This document shows, one piece after another, positions 13,801 through 27,232 of a stretch of 64,000 nt of DNA (positions are counted from its first letter, which is position 1; each line of letters starts with the position of its first letter). The position numbers were made by a program, and so were the translations under genes. This DNA is from Kryptolebias marmoratus (taxonomy: Eukaryota; Chordata; Actinopteri; Cyprinodontiformes; Rivulidae), in NCBI RefSeq assembly GCF_001649575.2, contig NC_051431.1, positions 12,262,905-12,326,904 on the forward strand, read 5' to 3'. The notes beneath the pieces are model-generated. The model worked only from the letters and a program-made list of their open reading frames with translations, did not search any database and was not told the DNA's origin.

Positions 13801-16623
13801 TTCTTTGGAGGTTTTCAGTTTAAACTCAAGTCACAGGTTTCGTTTCACCTCCGGGGGATGAAGGGAGACATGTAGAGATTTGTGGTTTCGAGCCTAAATG
13901 TTTGACTTCAAACGTTTCCATCTTGTGTCGATAACCTCGGGGGGAACAAACCCCAACCTTAATGTGAGCAACTACAAACATAAACTAACTCCTTTTTATT
14001 TCTGCTTTTTAAAAATGTAATTATTTCTTTTAATCTGCCTGCTTTTTTTTAAATTCCAAAATATTTTTCTTAAGAGGGCTGAATCGATTTGAAAAAATAA
14101 TACCCACGATTGTTTTGATCAATGTTGCAATCACAATTATTGAAAACAATTATTCACCGAGTTTGTTGCAGAACAGTGAGTTGCCTCGAATGTTAACTTT
14201 TTTTTCTTTAAATTGTTTTGTTGAACTTTCCCTTAAAATAACCGGCCGGCAGCTAATTCGAGAGGCAAGGCCAAAAGGGAGCTCTGTTTTTGTAATTGTT
14301 TGGTGCCAAAATTGAATCTACAAATTTGATAAATTGTATCGCCCTGTTATGTAATTAACAAAGCATAATGTCACCTAAATTTCACAGGAAACTTTATCTT
14401 TCCCCAACCTCCAAATGTGACACAAACATGGACACAGTAATAAATGTACTACCCCCCATTTCTATTTATTTTGTCTGAAAGTAGCTTGTAACGCTGCCCT
14501 TCATCTTCAGCTCCAGGTAGTTATCGCCCGCCGCTGAAAGGGACGATTATCTGTGTTTGTGTGTCTGTCTGTTACCAAAATATCTCATGAACCACTGCAT
14601 GGATTTTTAAAAAACTTTCAGGAATTAATCTTAGGATGTGCCTCTAAAACCAAATAACATTTGGAGCCAAATCAAGATGGCCGCCACAGCCAGCTGACCT
14701 TAAAATACTCAAAAATGGCTTAAACTCAGTCAGTTTTACAGATATTGAGCTAAAATTTGGTGTGGTGGTAGCTGAGAGGCATTCACAACACATACTCCTA
14801 GTTGCTACTCACTGCAAAACATCTTTACTTAAAAACTTTAGCATCACTGTTGGAGTCAACCCTGTTTGTCTGTTAGCAAAATATCTCATGAACCACTGGA
14901 TGTATTTTAATGAAACCTTTAGAAAGTAATCACTGGATGTTCATGTACAACTGTTAACTTTTTGGAGTCAATTCTATTCAAGATGGCCGCCACAACTAAT
15001 TGACATTAGCCAACAGAAAAATGTCTCGAACTCAGTTAGTTTTACAGATATTGAGCTCAATTTTGGTGTGGTTGTAGCTGAGAATCATTCACAACACATA
15101 CTGACATCTCATGGCATCGCATTATTTAGAAGATTTAATCAAATCGGCTCCAACTCCATTTTTTCGCAACATAAGATGATCTTTAAGATAGATCTTAAAA
15201 ACTTTGAGGAAACTGGACAAGCGGAGGAAAAAACAGAGGAAACTTCAGGTGTGGGGAAAAAAAAGAAGCACTATCTGTAGCAGGTGAACAGTGTCTGAAA
15301 GGAATGTCCCTAAGGAGCAGGAAAAAAAAAATCCAGCAAAGACTTGACACGAGACCTGAAAAATGCAACTGGCCCTTCACTTTATCCATCCACTGGATGT
15401 CAAGTTTTCGTCCAAAAGCCCTTCGGGAATCACCTTTTATAGGTGAAAAAAAAAACAACAAAAAAAACCATTTTATGTCTGTCAAACTGTGTTATCTTTA
15501 TGATTTTACACAGCCGCAGAAGTATTTAATTGTACTTTTTTTTTTTTGATCTGCTGTTAACAAAGTTCCTAACGAGCTTATTAGACAAGAGTTATTTCCT
15601 AAACTCATCACTGGTTTGTTCCTGTGGTTTTGGTGGTGTCAGCTGCTGAGTAAAGAGAAGAAAGTTTGACACTTAAAAGGCAAAGAAACGAGGGCCGCCT
15701 CAAACATTTAAAACAGAACTGTGAGTTTAAAAAGAAAGAAAATTAAAAAAATAAAATAAAATAAAGTCAATAATCCCATCAAAAGAACAAACCAAATGAT
15801 CCAAATTCTTGTTTAAAAAAAAGGCATACTATGTTGAAGCTTTAAAATAAACAAAATATGCAGTCCATTTTCACAAACAGCATGCGTCCTAATCTATTAT
15901 TTACCTGCTCCCTGAAATGTGATCAATTTCTGATGCGAAGAATTACATATGTGCTCATGAAGTTTAATTAGACGATGTTATGCCCGTTATTGATGACTGA
16001 ACCAAGGTCACTCGATTCACTTACTGACTCCTCGCCCTCAGCCTCTGCCGTTTCTCACGCACCTCCAGGTCTGTCGCAGCCCGAGCCAATCACAGCCTTC
16101 GTTAGGAGCGGCGTCGGCCCGGGACCGGGGAAAGGATGGCGAGCATGCCGTTCGTCAGCGAGGGGAAGTGTGTGAGCGTGGAGTGGGATTTCCTACAAGG
16201 ACTTCTTGCCAAGCCTCCCACCCTACCCTGGTGAGACCACACACACACACACACACAGAGGCCATTATAAGCCTGCGTGCATGCTCGTGAATTAATCTCC
16301 ACAAGGTGAAATCCACGGGTTGACACCTCTGCGCGCATGCCGGCAGCCTGATGAAGAGTTTCCTCTCACTGAAACACAATACAGAAGACATAAGTCTGTT
16401 CTCCTCAGTGCTACATTTCACCTGTACTGCTGCTCACCTGCCAGCCCTGTCAGATATGTGAGTCCCCTCCCCTTAAAGGAGATTAAGTACATTTGGCAGG
16501 AATTATTAATGGGCAGTCATTTACAGGCGGATATAAAAACTAAGCAGAATCAATGTGTGCGTATTGATTGTTCTCGGTGGCTGCAGGTCGAGGCGGTATA
16601 ATAATGAGGCGTTACAGCACGAG

Positions 16624-16659
<36 letters not shown>

Positions 16660-19600
16660 GAGAGAAACACTGATCACACTTGTTATAGGATAACAGGGAG
16701 AAACACAACAGCTGTGCCACCTGATTAAGATATGAAGCCGTGTTTGCAAAGCGTGCAGCGTTATTTCTTCTTCTACACGTTTATTGCACACACACACACA
16801 CACACACATATAAAAACTGGAGGTCTTGGGATGGAAACGGCACAGACACAAGGAAGCTGCACACTCACACACACACACAGAAACACTTTATTCCAGCGCT
16901 GCACTGACACAAATTGTGAAGTGGCTGTGACAACATAATTCCACCACTCAGGCCCCATTGAGGAGAGTCAATACCCAATCCCAGCGACAGGCTACCTGAG
17001 CCCCGGCCCCCCTCTGTCACTCAGCCCCTCCCTCCCACTATTGATCCCTCAATCACGGCTACAGCTCAGTAGCCCGGGACCAGATGAGGGAGAGGATTTA
17101 GAGAGAGGGAGGGAGGGAAAGGGAGAGATAGGCGGCGGGAGATTGTTTGCATGGGTTCACATATGGATTTTAGAGCAAATAGTGTTATTAGGACTCAGCT
17201 CTACTGGATAAAAGAGGGGACTTTGGCTGTAATTATCAAGCCAATCTGCAAGGAACGGGGCGGAATGGAGATTGTCTCTGTTTGATTGCAGGGACGGCTT
17301 CTATTGTGCAATAATAAAATAGGTTTCTATATTGATAGAGGCGTTTCATACAGAGCAGGACTCAGTCAACAGGTGGTCAGTAAATGGCCATTAGTGAAAC
17401 CAGTTTCATTCATTTTACACAGTGCTGAGTCAGATTAGAATCTCCACCTCTCTGATCCGTATCCCCAGTAAATCCCACTGATCATTTTACTTCTGTCTAT
17501 TTCCTTCCTGGCCCCAACCCCCCNCCCACCACCACCACTTGTAACACGCTTCCATGTCCATTTCTCAGTCTCCAGAACCTGCGCAAAGAGAAATCTCGCA
17601 ATGCGGCTCGTTCTCGGCGCGGGAAGGAGAACTTCGAGTTCTTCGAGCTGGCCAAGATGCTGCCTCTGCCGGGGGCCATCACCAGTCAGCTAGACAAGGC
17701 CTCCGTCATCCGGCTGACCATCAGCTACCTGCACATGCGCACCTTTGCCAGCCAGGGGGACCCGCCGTGGAGCCCTCTGCTGGAGGGGGACAGCAACTGC
17801 AGCAAAGGTGAGTGGACTGTGAAATGATTGACGTTTCCTTCAGCTTAGGACTGCATACGTAATTAACTGGACTGGTTGTTGAGTGAATATTAGCATCAGC
17901 GTTTTTTTTGCTCCTTTTGGACCTATCGGTGCTACTCTGTTGGCGTAAGAAGTCTTACTGCAGCTCCACCAATCAAACACAGACACAACTGCACAGTCTC
18001 AGCTTCTTTCCTTAACTTTCAAGAGGGTTTTCTCCTTTTTACAATGGCAAGAGTTTTCCCATAGAGGTTTTGCTTTGTCACACAGAAGCTTAAATATAAA
18101 AGCTCTAACACATTTAGCCTCAGCTCCTTCTGTTTTTGGTTTTATAAAACCGAAAAGGTGCACACCCAGCCGTGAGGGCACCAAAAGACCCAGTTTCCCA
18201 CATTCGTGCCAAACCCTCTCCACCTCATAAAGTATGACCATAAACCTAGCAGAATGTGCCGTTGGTGTACATCAGTGTCCAGTTTAGAGTTTATTCCTGA
18301 TGTGCTCGACCTCACAAAAGCCATTACAGGCCAGAGCTAAGGTGGCAGCGTCCGTCGTCCAAATGTGTCGTTGTGCATCTCTCATGTTTTGTTACCTGTT
18401 TTCACGCTGCTTGAGTGGGTGGAAAGCGTTTTGGGCTCTGAGTTTGAAAGGAAATTCATTTCTACAGTCGTAGGTGCAGCTGAAAGAACCCCCCAAAAAG
18501 GTACAATCATTGCAACAGTTACCTAATATTTAAAAAAAAAAAACACTTAAAAGTAACGTGAAACTGGGTAGTTATGTTTGTGTTTTAAGAATTTACTTCT
18601 GTACTGTTTTTTTTAGTGCCATTGGTGCTGTGTAGAGGTATTATTGTCTCAATAGCGATGTCAAATGCTTAAGAGAACATCAAAGCCTTTCAACCCTGTG
18701 ACTACCACTGTTGGCGTCTTAGAAGCATAGCCTCAAGCTGCTTTGCTACTTCTCACGGCGTGGAGTTGCCTCGTGAGAAATGGCTATAAGCTCATCTTAA
18801 GGACAAGGCAGAATCAGGGGGTGAAGGTAATATACCGCAGATATGCTTCTAATCCACCAACAGAGGTAGGTACAGGGTTGAAATAGCCTGTGTGTGTGTG
18901 TAAGTAACACCATGACGCTGCTCTAAACAAAAACTCAGCTGATTATGCAATGCTTCTTTTAGCTCAGCTGCTTCTGTTTGGTCTACATAAATTACCAGAG
19001 GGGAACAGCAGTGGATGAAGAAGTGCGTTTTTATTTTTTTGTGGTGCGATTAATATTAAAAAACACACGGGTCACTTCATGTACTTCTCTGAAACCCTAA
19101 ACAATTTGTACTGTAACCAAAAATTATTTGAAAGTGTCAGAGTTATTTTTGGAAATTCTGGTATCTGCAAACAATGTATTTTTTTACATTTTTGTGTTAA
19201 CACTTGTAATTTTCACAGCATCGCGGAGGTTCGCAGAAAAATAAAAAACTCAGTTCATAAAAAGACTGTAAAGCAGAGATAAATGTGCCGATTTGTTGAG
19301 TCAAAGCCTTTTAACCTTTGTTTTGGCTCACTCTTTTAATCAAAAACATTCCTCCGTGGCCTGTAAACCCCGCCGGGACACCGCTCTAAAGTTTGGACCT
19401 CTATCCAGTTTAGTGGTTTTAATCACTGTGGCCAAACATATGCGAACACAGAAACTCGTGCTCCTTCACAAGCCTGTAAACACACAACATGTGCAGACCT
19501 CCTACAGCCAAACGAGGGTATCGGCGGAACTGGTGTGTTGTGTATTCGAGAGAGAAAGAGGAACAAGAGGGAGGCAGATGACACACAAAGAGGGAGGAAG

Positions 19601-22600
19601 CGACTGGTGCAAATTGTAATTACAGAAATTAACTATATAACGAGGACAGTGTAATTATACGGCCCGTCTAATTGCTACCATTACTGAGGGGAAGCGATGC
19701 AGCTACAGTGCAAATAAAAGTCTGGGTTCATGTGTACGCTCGTGCCTGATCTGACAGAAATTTAAAGCGTTTCAGCAAAATACAGTCATGTTAGGATGTT
19801 TCTGTGTGGCTGCTGAGCTGAGCTGTAGGAGGAAAAAAAATGACACGAAAGTGAAAGATGAATCAATATTGTGTCAGTCTTAGTGCCTGTATCATAACAA
19901 TACGTTTTCTCTAAATCCTTAAAGGGGGATTTCACCATTTATTATCATAAAGGTCAGTTTAGTTGTTGTGTGAGGATTCATTTTATAAATAAAATAGTAT
20001 TTATTTGTTTCCTTTTGGGTTTGACTAGAAGAGGCCTGTGGAGTGGATTAGTTATTATTAAACATAAGCAAATTTTACAGTACAGTGCATTTTAACCATG
20101 TTTTGGATTGAACAGGAGTATAAAAAGGTCGACCTTCTCTTTTCTGTTGTCATATTGTTGCCTAATGGGTCATGAGTTCTCCTGTTAGAGCTGGAACACA
20201 GGAAGACCCGTGGATTAGATTCATAAGCGTAGATTATTTAAACTACATTTTTATATTCTAAGTCCACCTAAATTGGCAACTTTTTCTATTTCTGTTTGTT
20301 CTGTTGTAAACCCACCGACGTTTGAAATGCAAAACTACACCGCTTTGTAAATCTATCTATTTTAAACTGCAGGCGTTTTAAAACACAGAAGTGATTCGGC
20401 TTTGCAACAACTTTTAAAGGGCTTTGTTTTTATTCTTCCTCCAGATTTTCTCGGCGTTTTAGCAAGTCCAGAGTGGGAATTTTACTTATGTATACATTAT
20501 GCACCCACCCAGGATGTCGAAAACCAGAACAGTCCTCTTTAGCCAGTTCTTCATGTTGCCATTTTTTCAGAAAAAGTCATAAAACCAGGGCAGGTGAAAG
20601 CTCGTGAACCCTAACGCAGACATGAAGGTCCACTTACCGAGTATGAAAACAATCCTTTTATTTTGGAGATCACACAAGACTTCGGTTAAACACAGGAACG
20701 ATGACACACGAACACGAGGAAGTGGCAAACACACCAAGAGAAAGCCAGGACTATAAACACACACAGGGAGAAGACTGAACCTGAGAAACAGGCGTGACAA
20801 GAGAGCGGGAACGCAAATCAGGGAAGGACCTGAGTCCGCAAAATAAGACAGGAAGAGAGGCAAACAGAAACGACGAAATCCAAAACCAACTTCTGGGACA
20901 ACCATGACAGAAATCATGTATGACGGACACCTAAACTGAATTTTTCCTTCATTAACCCATCCTCCAGCCCATAATCTTTCAGAAAAAAAACAACAAATAT
21001 CTAACAGAGGAGCCTCCAGTTTTTGCACATTTGTAGCACACTGATCAACAGTAACTTGTAGTTATTTTGTTTAGTTAATAACTTGTAAACAAATCGTAGA
21101 TGGTCACACACCGGAGGGTAAGGCAGAAAAGCTGTGAGCCGCTGGAACAACGGTTTGGCTGGTTTCTCGTGATGTTTTTCTTTTCAAACCGAACGTGTCT
21201 CACTCGGTGGACTTGCGGAAACTTTGTGCCCAAACTGAGGCCTGAACCACAGCCATCTTATCTGCGACATTAAGAGCGAATCAATTGGAATTCATTACCA
21301 TCTAATCAAATTGTTCTTTCCGTATTGTGATCCAGGTTTTTATTGACTCTAATTGAAGACACCGGCAAGTCGACACGTCTGTTGTTTGGACGGAAAGAAA
21401 AACGGGAACCGTACAGTAAATATAACGCAGCGACTACACGAATGTGACGGGTTACATCTTGTTTACCAGCTCTGATATTAGAGTATGTTGCTTTTATTTA
21501 TTTTGATTTTTTTTATGCATTTTGAAGAGTTATTTAAGTGAGTCGCGGAGCCTCCGCGGGGCTAACTCTGAAAATGCAAAGCTAATTTGGACATCAGTTC
21601 GAACAAGTCTACCCAGGATGCATTGGCAGGGATTTTAAGTGTGATGCATGACTTTAATTCCGTTAGTGGAATGTGGTCGGAGATGTGGCTGAAAGGGAAA
21701 GGAGGCCGGAGAGGAGGGGAAGGGACAAATGTAGGGGAGGGAATAAAGACAGAAAGAGGGGAGGAAGGAGTGTGAGAAGGAAAGAGGAGGAGGAGGAGAA
21801 GGAGGAGGGGGTCGCATTCCTCCACATTCTCCCTTGGATGGATTTTGGATGGACGAGGGCCAGCGGAGAGGGAAGGAAGGTGGAAGGTGGAGGAGAGGAG
21901 AGGGATGGAGGGGGAGAGGAGGGGGAGAGGAGGGGAGGGGAGGGGAGAGGAGGGGCCGGAGTGGCTTTTGTCTGCTTCCCACGTTTCAAAGCCAGTCTTG
22001 AAAAATGAATAGACAGAGGAAAATCAATTGTATGACCTTCACAGAGAGAAAGAAAGACAGAGGGAGAGACCGAGCAGGAGGGAGGGAGGGAGAGGGAGAG
22101 GGAGAACGATGGAGGAAAGGAAGGAGTAAACAAAAAGGGAAGGCTAAAGGCAGGAAAAGTAAAATGACCCTTGATGTACGTTCCCTTTTGGTTTGGGATC
22201 GTGTGCGTATGTGTGCCCTTACTTCCCCGGCACATTCAAGGACTTGTTGAAATCATTCATATTTCAATACCTCGATATTGAATAAATTTTGCTTTGGGGG
22301 ACACTTTTCCTCCATTTCCCCGCCTTTATAAATGTCCTGCTAAAAAGTAAGTCTGATTTATTTTAACCCGAATTTCTCCCCAGCTTTCTGCTGCATGAGG
22401 TTTTACTCACCGCTCTGATTAAGGCTTTGGCGTCCACACAGGCAAAGCTACTGGGACCTTACTGATGCAAATATGCCCATATTTATACCATTCTGGGGGC
22501 AGCTGTGCCAAAGCGTTTACATGGAGTTGCAGTTTCACACTCCAGTCCAATATTGTGCTTATTTTTCAACTGTCTGAAAGACAAGCGGTCTTTTTTTGTG

Positions 22601-25600
22601 TGTCCTTGTTGTCCCTGAGCAACAGATTGAACAACTAACAACGAATCTCCTCAAAATAAGCCTCCTTGCTGTTTTCTTTCTTCTTGTGATCGTACGTGCG
22701 GTCTTCTTTATCCGTTGTGCCTTTGGCGCCACCTTTAAAACAAGATTTTTAAAGTCGAGCGTGTGCTGCCTTGTGCGAAATGTACGAGAAAAGTTGGGCT
22801 GTTGTTGCACTTTGAGTACTCCTGGAGAGCGGTGGTACCTCACGGTCGTGTGTTCGGTATTTCCAGTTATAGGTCACATAAACGCTGGCAGGACAAACTG
22901 GAGTACACAGCTTTTTCTGGGTAATAAACGGCATATTTCATTGAGTTTTTGGCTGAGAACATCTTGACGTCATCCGTCTCGCATAAACCTGACATTTAAA
23001 AAACAAGATTAAAAATTATCCCGTTACTTTTTTTATTTTTATTTTGAAACCAAAGCAACTGTTTTTAGAGTTGTAGCATATAAGGGTAAATAATCCAGAA
23101 GCGAGTCATATTACAATGGTTGAAATGTAGCTTCTTGTAAAAAACACTGTATTCTGACACCTTTACTCAGGTTTTATCAACTAATGTCAGAAAAATAAAG
23201 AAAAACAAGATTTCCAGCAGCTATAAGCTTCTTGGTTAAACGTCTAAAATTGTATATAACATTACTGATGATAAATTAATAAATCTTTAATCACATATTG
23301 GGCAGTAATATTCTTTTAAAACTAAAATCACATTTGAAAAATATCTCGTCAATTTGGTAACTGGTCAGACTGTTTGATAAAATGTTGTGTTTTGAATTGG
23401 CAGCTCAGTTTGAATATGAATATTTCAATTGGCAATTCACTTTTTCTAATTGACATTTTCTCAAATGTATGTGAATGCTTCTGTACAGTGCCTGGGAGGA
23501 CTTTTGCTGTGAAATGGCGCCCAGATGTTTGTGAGGTGCATACAGATACATTCAGTGGTATTAGTCAGAGCGAGATTGGTTTTTGGTGAAATCGGCCATC
23601 TTTTCAGATCTCTTGTGTGAAGTTTCCACAGTTTGTGCGTCCTAAATGAAGCAGAGAAAGCAGAGCGGCAGCTGGAGGACTCCCCTGCCTTCTCCAAGGT
23701 ACAACACAATGACAACTCCCCGCCAGCAACAGCTGAAGCTCTTTACTGTCTCAGCCGGTGAGGTCAAACACACCTCTCCTCCCAACGCTGATGACATTGA
23801 CTTTCACGCTGCCTCCTGTCGCTCCCCTAGTCCTTCTTTCACTTGCTCTCGTCTCCGCCGTCTCCCTCACCTCTTTTCGAGATCTTCCCTCGTCTGCCTC
23901 CCCTCTAATTCACAGTGTTTAAAGCGGCCGGGGCTTTTAAGGGAAGTTAATTGCACTCAAATTATGTTCGACCGCAAACGGAGCGAGGGAGCGATCGAGA
24001 AGGGACCGAGAGACGGCGGGAAGGAGGGGAGGGATGGATGCCGGAGTGAGGAGATAATTGTGCCGTGGAAGAGATGCTGCGATTAGGGTCACTTTCTCTC
24101 GCTCGCTCTGTCGAACGGCCGAAAAACGCCACATTCAGGTTGTGGTAAACAACTCGGCGTGCTGTCGGGCTTTTGTTTTGAAACGGCGAAACTACAGTGT
24201 CCAACTTAAGAGACAAAGACAGACGAGGCTGGGAGGGACCGAACAAAACGGTTGTCTGTTCGGTTCCCATGGTAACAACTTAACCTGGTTAAAAAGGTTA
24301 AAACCGAGGGGGTAGAGAGGAGGACGGTGTGTACGTGCAATTATTACCCGTGGACTTAAAAGGCACTAAATTATGTATTAGACAGAGCTATAATGAAAAT
24401 CCTTCAAATTTTTCATTTGGTCAATCAGATCTTTTCTTCTCGACCAGCGCTGGGGGAGACCCCGAGAATTGACCTGCAAGTCAGACTCTAATTAACGCGT
24501 CCGATCGCACCCAGTCCCGCTCTGTCTCCCATTCCCACAATGAAATTAAACCTCCGAGCCGGGTCCCGGGGAGCTGATGAAGAGGGAGGGTGACAGAACG
24601 ATCAAAGATCTCCGTTGCACCCCTTGGTCGACAGGTTTTACACCTGAAGGGAAACTGGATACAAGATACACAATTCTGAAATAGATTTATTTCAATTTAA
24701 GTCCCAATTTTTGGGGGTTTTGCTCCCCATTTCTATGATTACAGTGATGTAAACAAATTAAGTGATGAAATCTAGGAGGTTGGCCTCATTTTTTTGGTGT
24801 CAGACGACGTAAGGAATGAGATACATTTTCTTTTTCCAGTTGATTCAACTGGCAACATGGGCATATCAACATATCCAAGTTGTATAAAATGACATTTGAC
24901 TTGGAGGCGAAGGCTGTGCTTCAGGTAGTTAAACCGACTTTTAGTTGCATCGAACCTTCAGATATTTTCTGAGCTGTTTTTAGGCACCGACACTACTTGG
25001 TAAAGAGGAGAAAAAAGATTTGATTTGGATTAAAAACACACTCAACAAACACAGCACTCGCTGAGAGTTACAGCCCACTGATAAACAGTGACATACAAAA
25101 CTAAAATTAGGAGTTGAAATGAGAAATCGTGCTGCTTCGAATGCATCCTGAACGATAAAACTTTAGCTCCTAAAGAATTTCTTTAGATGTCTGATCATCT
25201 TGTTGTGTTAGAGCTTTTGTCTGATTGTTATTCTGATGCATCTGCATCTTTGCATGAGGATATTTGCATTCCTGAGCTTGAATGTACACAGAATTACGCA
25301 GACGCCTCACATGCACACACATGTGCACGAGTATGAGTTCACAGCTCCACTACAGAAGGATCTTTGTTCTCAGGGAAAGATACCGACTTTGCTGTGAGAC
25401 TGTGCCTTCGCATGTGTGTAAAAACACACACACCAGGTCTAATGTTTTGGTTTCCTGGCCAGCCCCATTGTGCCATGGCAGCCTTTAATAAATGGTCCTC
25501 TGTGCATTTGTGTCTGCCACTGTGAGTGTGTGTGTGTGTGTGTGCATGTGTGTGGATGGGTGTGACTCATCTGTCAGCCCCGTTGGCCTCATGTCACATC

Positions 25601-27198
25601 CAGCGTTTCCTTCTCCCCACTGACGCTACTCAGCAGAACTGATCACCCACCATCACCTTCGCCCCTCCAGGGATCTGTGGCATGAAAGTCAACACACACT
25701 CCCGAGTACTTTTATTCCCTCTAACTTCCATCACAGAGTGTGTGTCTCAGTCTTTTCAAGCCCTTTCTTATGTGGTCATGATGGGGATTTCTTCCTCCGG
25801 GCTCCCCAGCCCTGCAGCTCCGGCAGCGCCCTAGAGGGGAGCCTGAGAGTTAGGCTGAGAGCTCGGCGGGCTCCCCATCCCCCCCTCCAGGCAGCAACTG
25901 ACTGGGCTGAAGGGTCTCAGCATCAGACCCCCTTTCACAGGCCTGAATGGACTTGCCTTATTTATATTCACACTCTGTCACAAAGAGGGGACCCCAATCT
26001 CACAATGCCACAGTGGCTTTGTCCAGCAACTCTGTATTTATGTGTGTGCATGAGACAGAGTTGGTGTGTGTGTGTGTGTGTAGGGGCGGTATTTGTGTTG
26101 TTTAACAGCAGGGCATGTTGCTGCTGTTTAGTCAGTGCATGAGAATTCAACAGTGTGTGTATTACTGAAGTGTGTGTGTTTTTCCCTGCAGCCCCCTTTT
26201 CACACAGCCCAGCCTGGGCCTTTGATGCCTTCTTCCTGCTTCAGTGTCATGTGTGAAATGTTTGAGGCAAAAAGGAGGGCGGGAAATGATTCACAGCACT
26301 AAGATCGCCCGGGAAGAGGTAGTCACAGGGCCGGAGCAGTTTGTGTGTAAGGAAGAGCCTGCATTGCTGCACGGGAGTGTGATGTAATGACGACCTGCAG
26401 CAGTACTGGTGAAACGACAGGCGCCGGACATGTCAGGCATGGGAGCTCATTCCATTCCAAGCCTTAAATTATTGATAAATTACTCACAATCTGACACAGA
26501 GTCAGCTGTAGCCCAACTCAGAAAGGGTTCATGACGATAATGCCTTAGCTAGTTGGAGCGCACCAAGTGATCAGACGCTAAAACGCAGCAGCAAAGAAAT
26601 ATGCAGTATGCACATCATGGGTGGTGGGCTACTAATAGGTTTAAATGTGTGGTGTGTGGGGGATCAACCTGCAGCAAAATATAAAAGGGTAAAAAGAAAT
26701 ATTTCGCACTTATTGAGCATCTCAGCCTGTATTTAAAGCATTGTGCAGACTTGGACAGCCAGCATAAAGACCCTGACGAATTCATCTGACATTGTTGAAA
26801 AACGGCAATACAAGACTTTTTTTGTTAACATTCTATAGCAATGTTGTTAAGTTTTACACCTCTCTTCCTTCAATTCAACAATGTTGTGATGCACAGCATT
26901 AGCCCACAGAGTTTGTGACTTGTCCAATTTGGTTGTCCATGTGTGAACGAAGTGTTCGTCTTTGCAGCCATACCACCGAAACACAGTGGGAATGGGCTCA
27001 TTTCTCTAATATAGGGCCTCCACTTCTATTTATCAAAACTTCATCACAATTACACAACTGGGCATAAACTTTGGGTTATATATGTGAGGTGTGAGCGTGT
27101 GCATGTGTTCTGAGCCTCCTTCTATGTTCAGTTGTAACCCAGAGCAGCACTTTCATTTTCCTGTCATAACGCGTATTGATTTCCCTCAGCCTTACAGC

Positions 27199-27232
<34 letters not shown>

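Larger units (their letters stand above)
4855..17568 (+). other. npas1 intron 1 (12.7 kb)
   Basis: It opens with GTAAGA and closes with TTTCTCAG. It holds two large gaps (8321-8679, 11776-11834), poly-T tracts (5503-5526, 13698-13722, 13779-13802), a TTA repeat (6238-6263), CA repeats (11359-11384, 16238-16257, 16626-16654, 16787-16808), a hAT-like/SINE composite (9506-10075), a TTAA-ended element (10141-10724) and two YY1-motif repeat blocks (12455-12900, 14540-15200). Unique AT-rich blocks at 11580-11720, 15880-16010 and 17150-17430 look like possible conserved non-coding DNA. No other exon was recognised. Confidence 0.85.

Noticed and set aside
20567..21028. 153-codon minus-strand frame with hydrophobic stretches
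   Set aside because: Falls in a probable retroelement tail. No protein family is recognised.
21663..22235. 190-codon Ser/Pro/Leu-rich minus-strand frame
   Set aside because: It is produced by the polypurine block, with no splice context and no recognisable domain.
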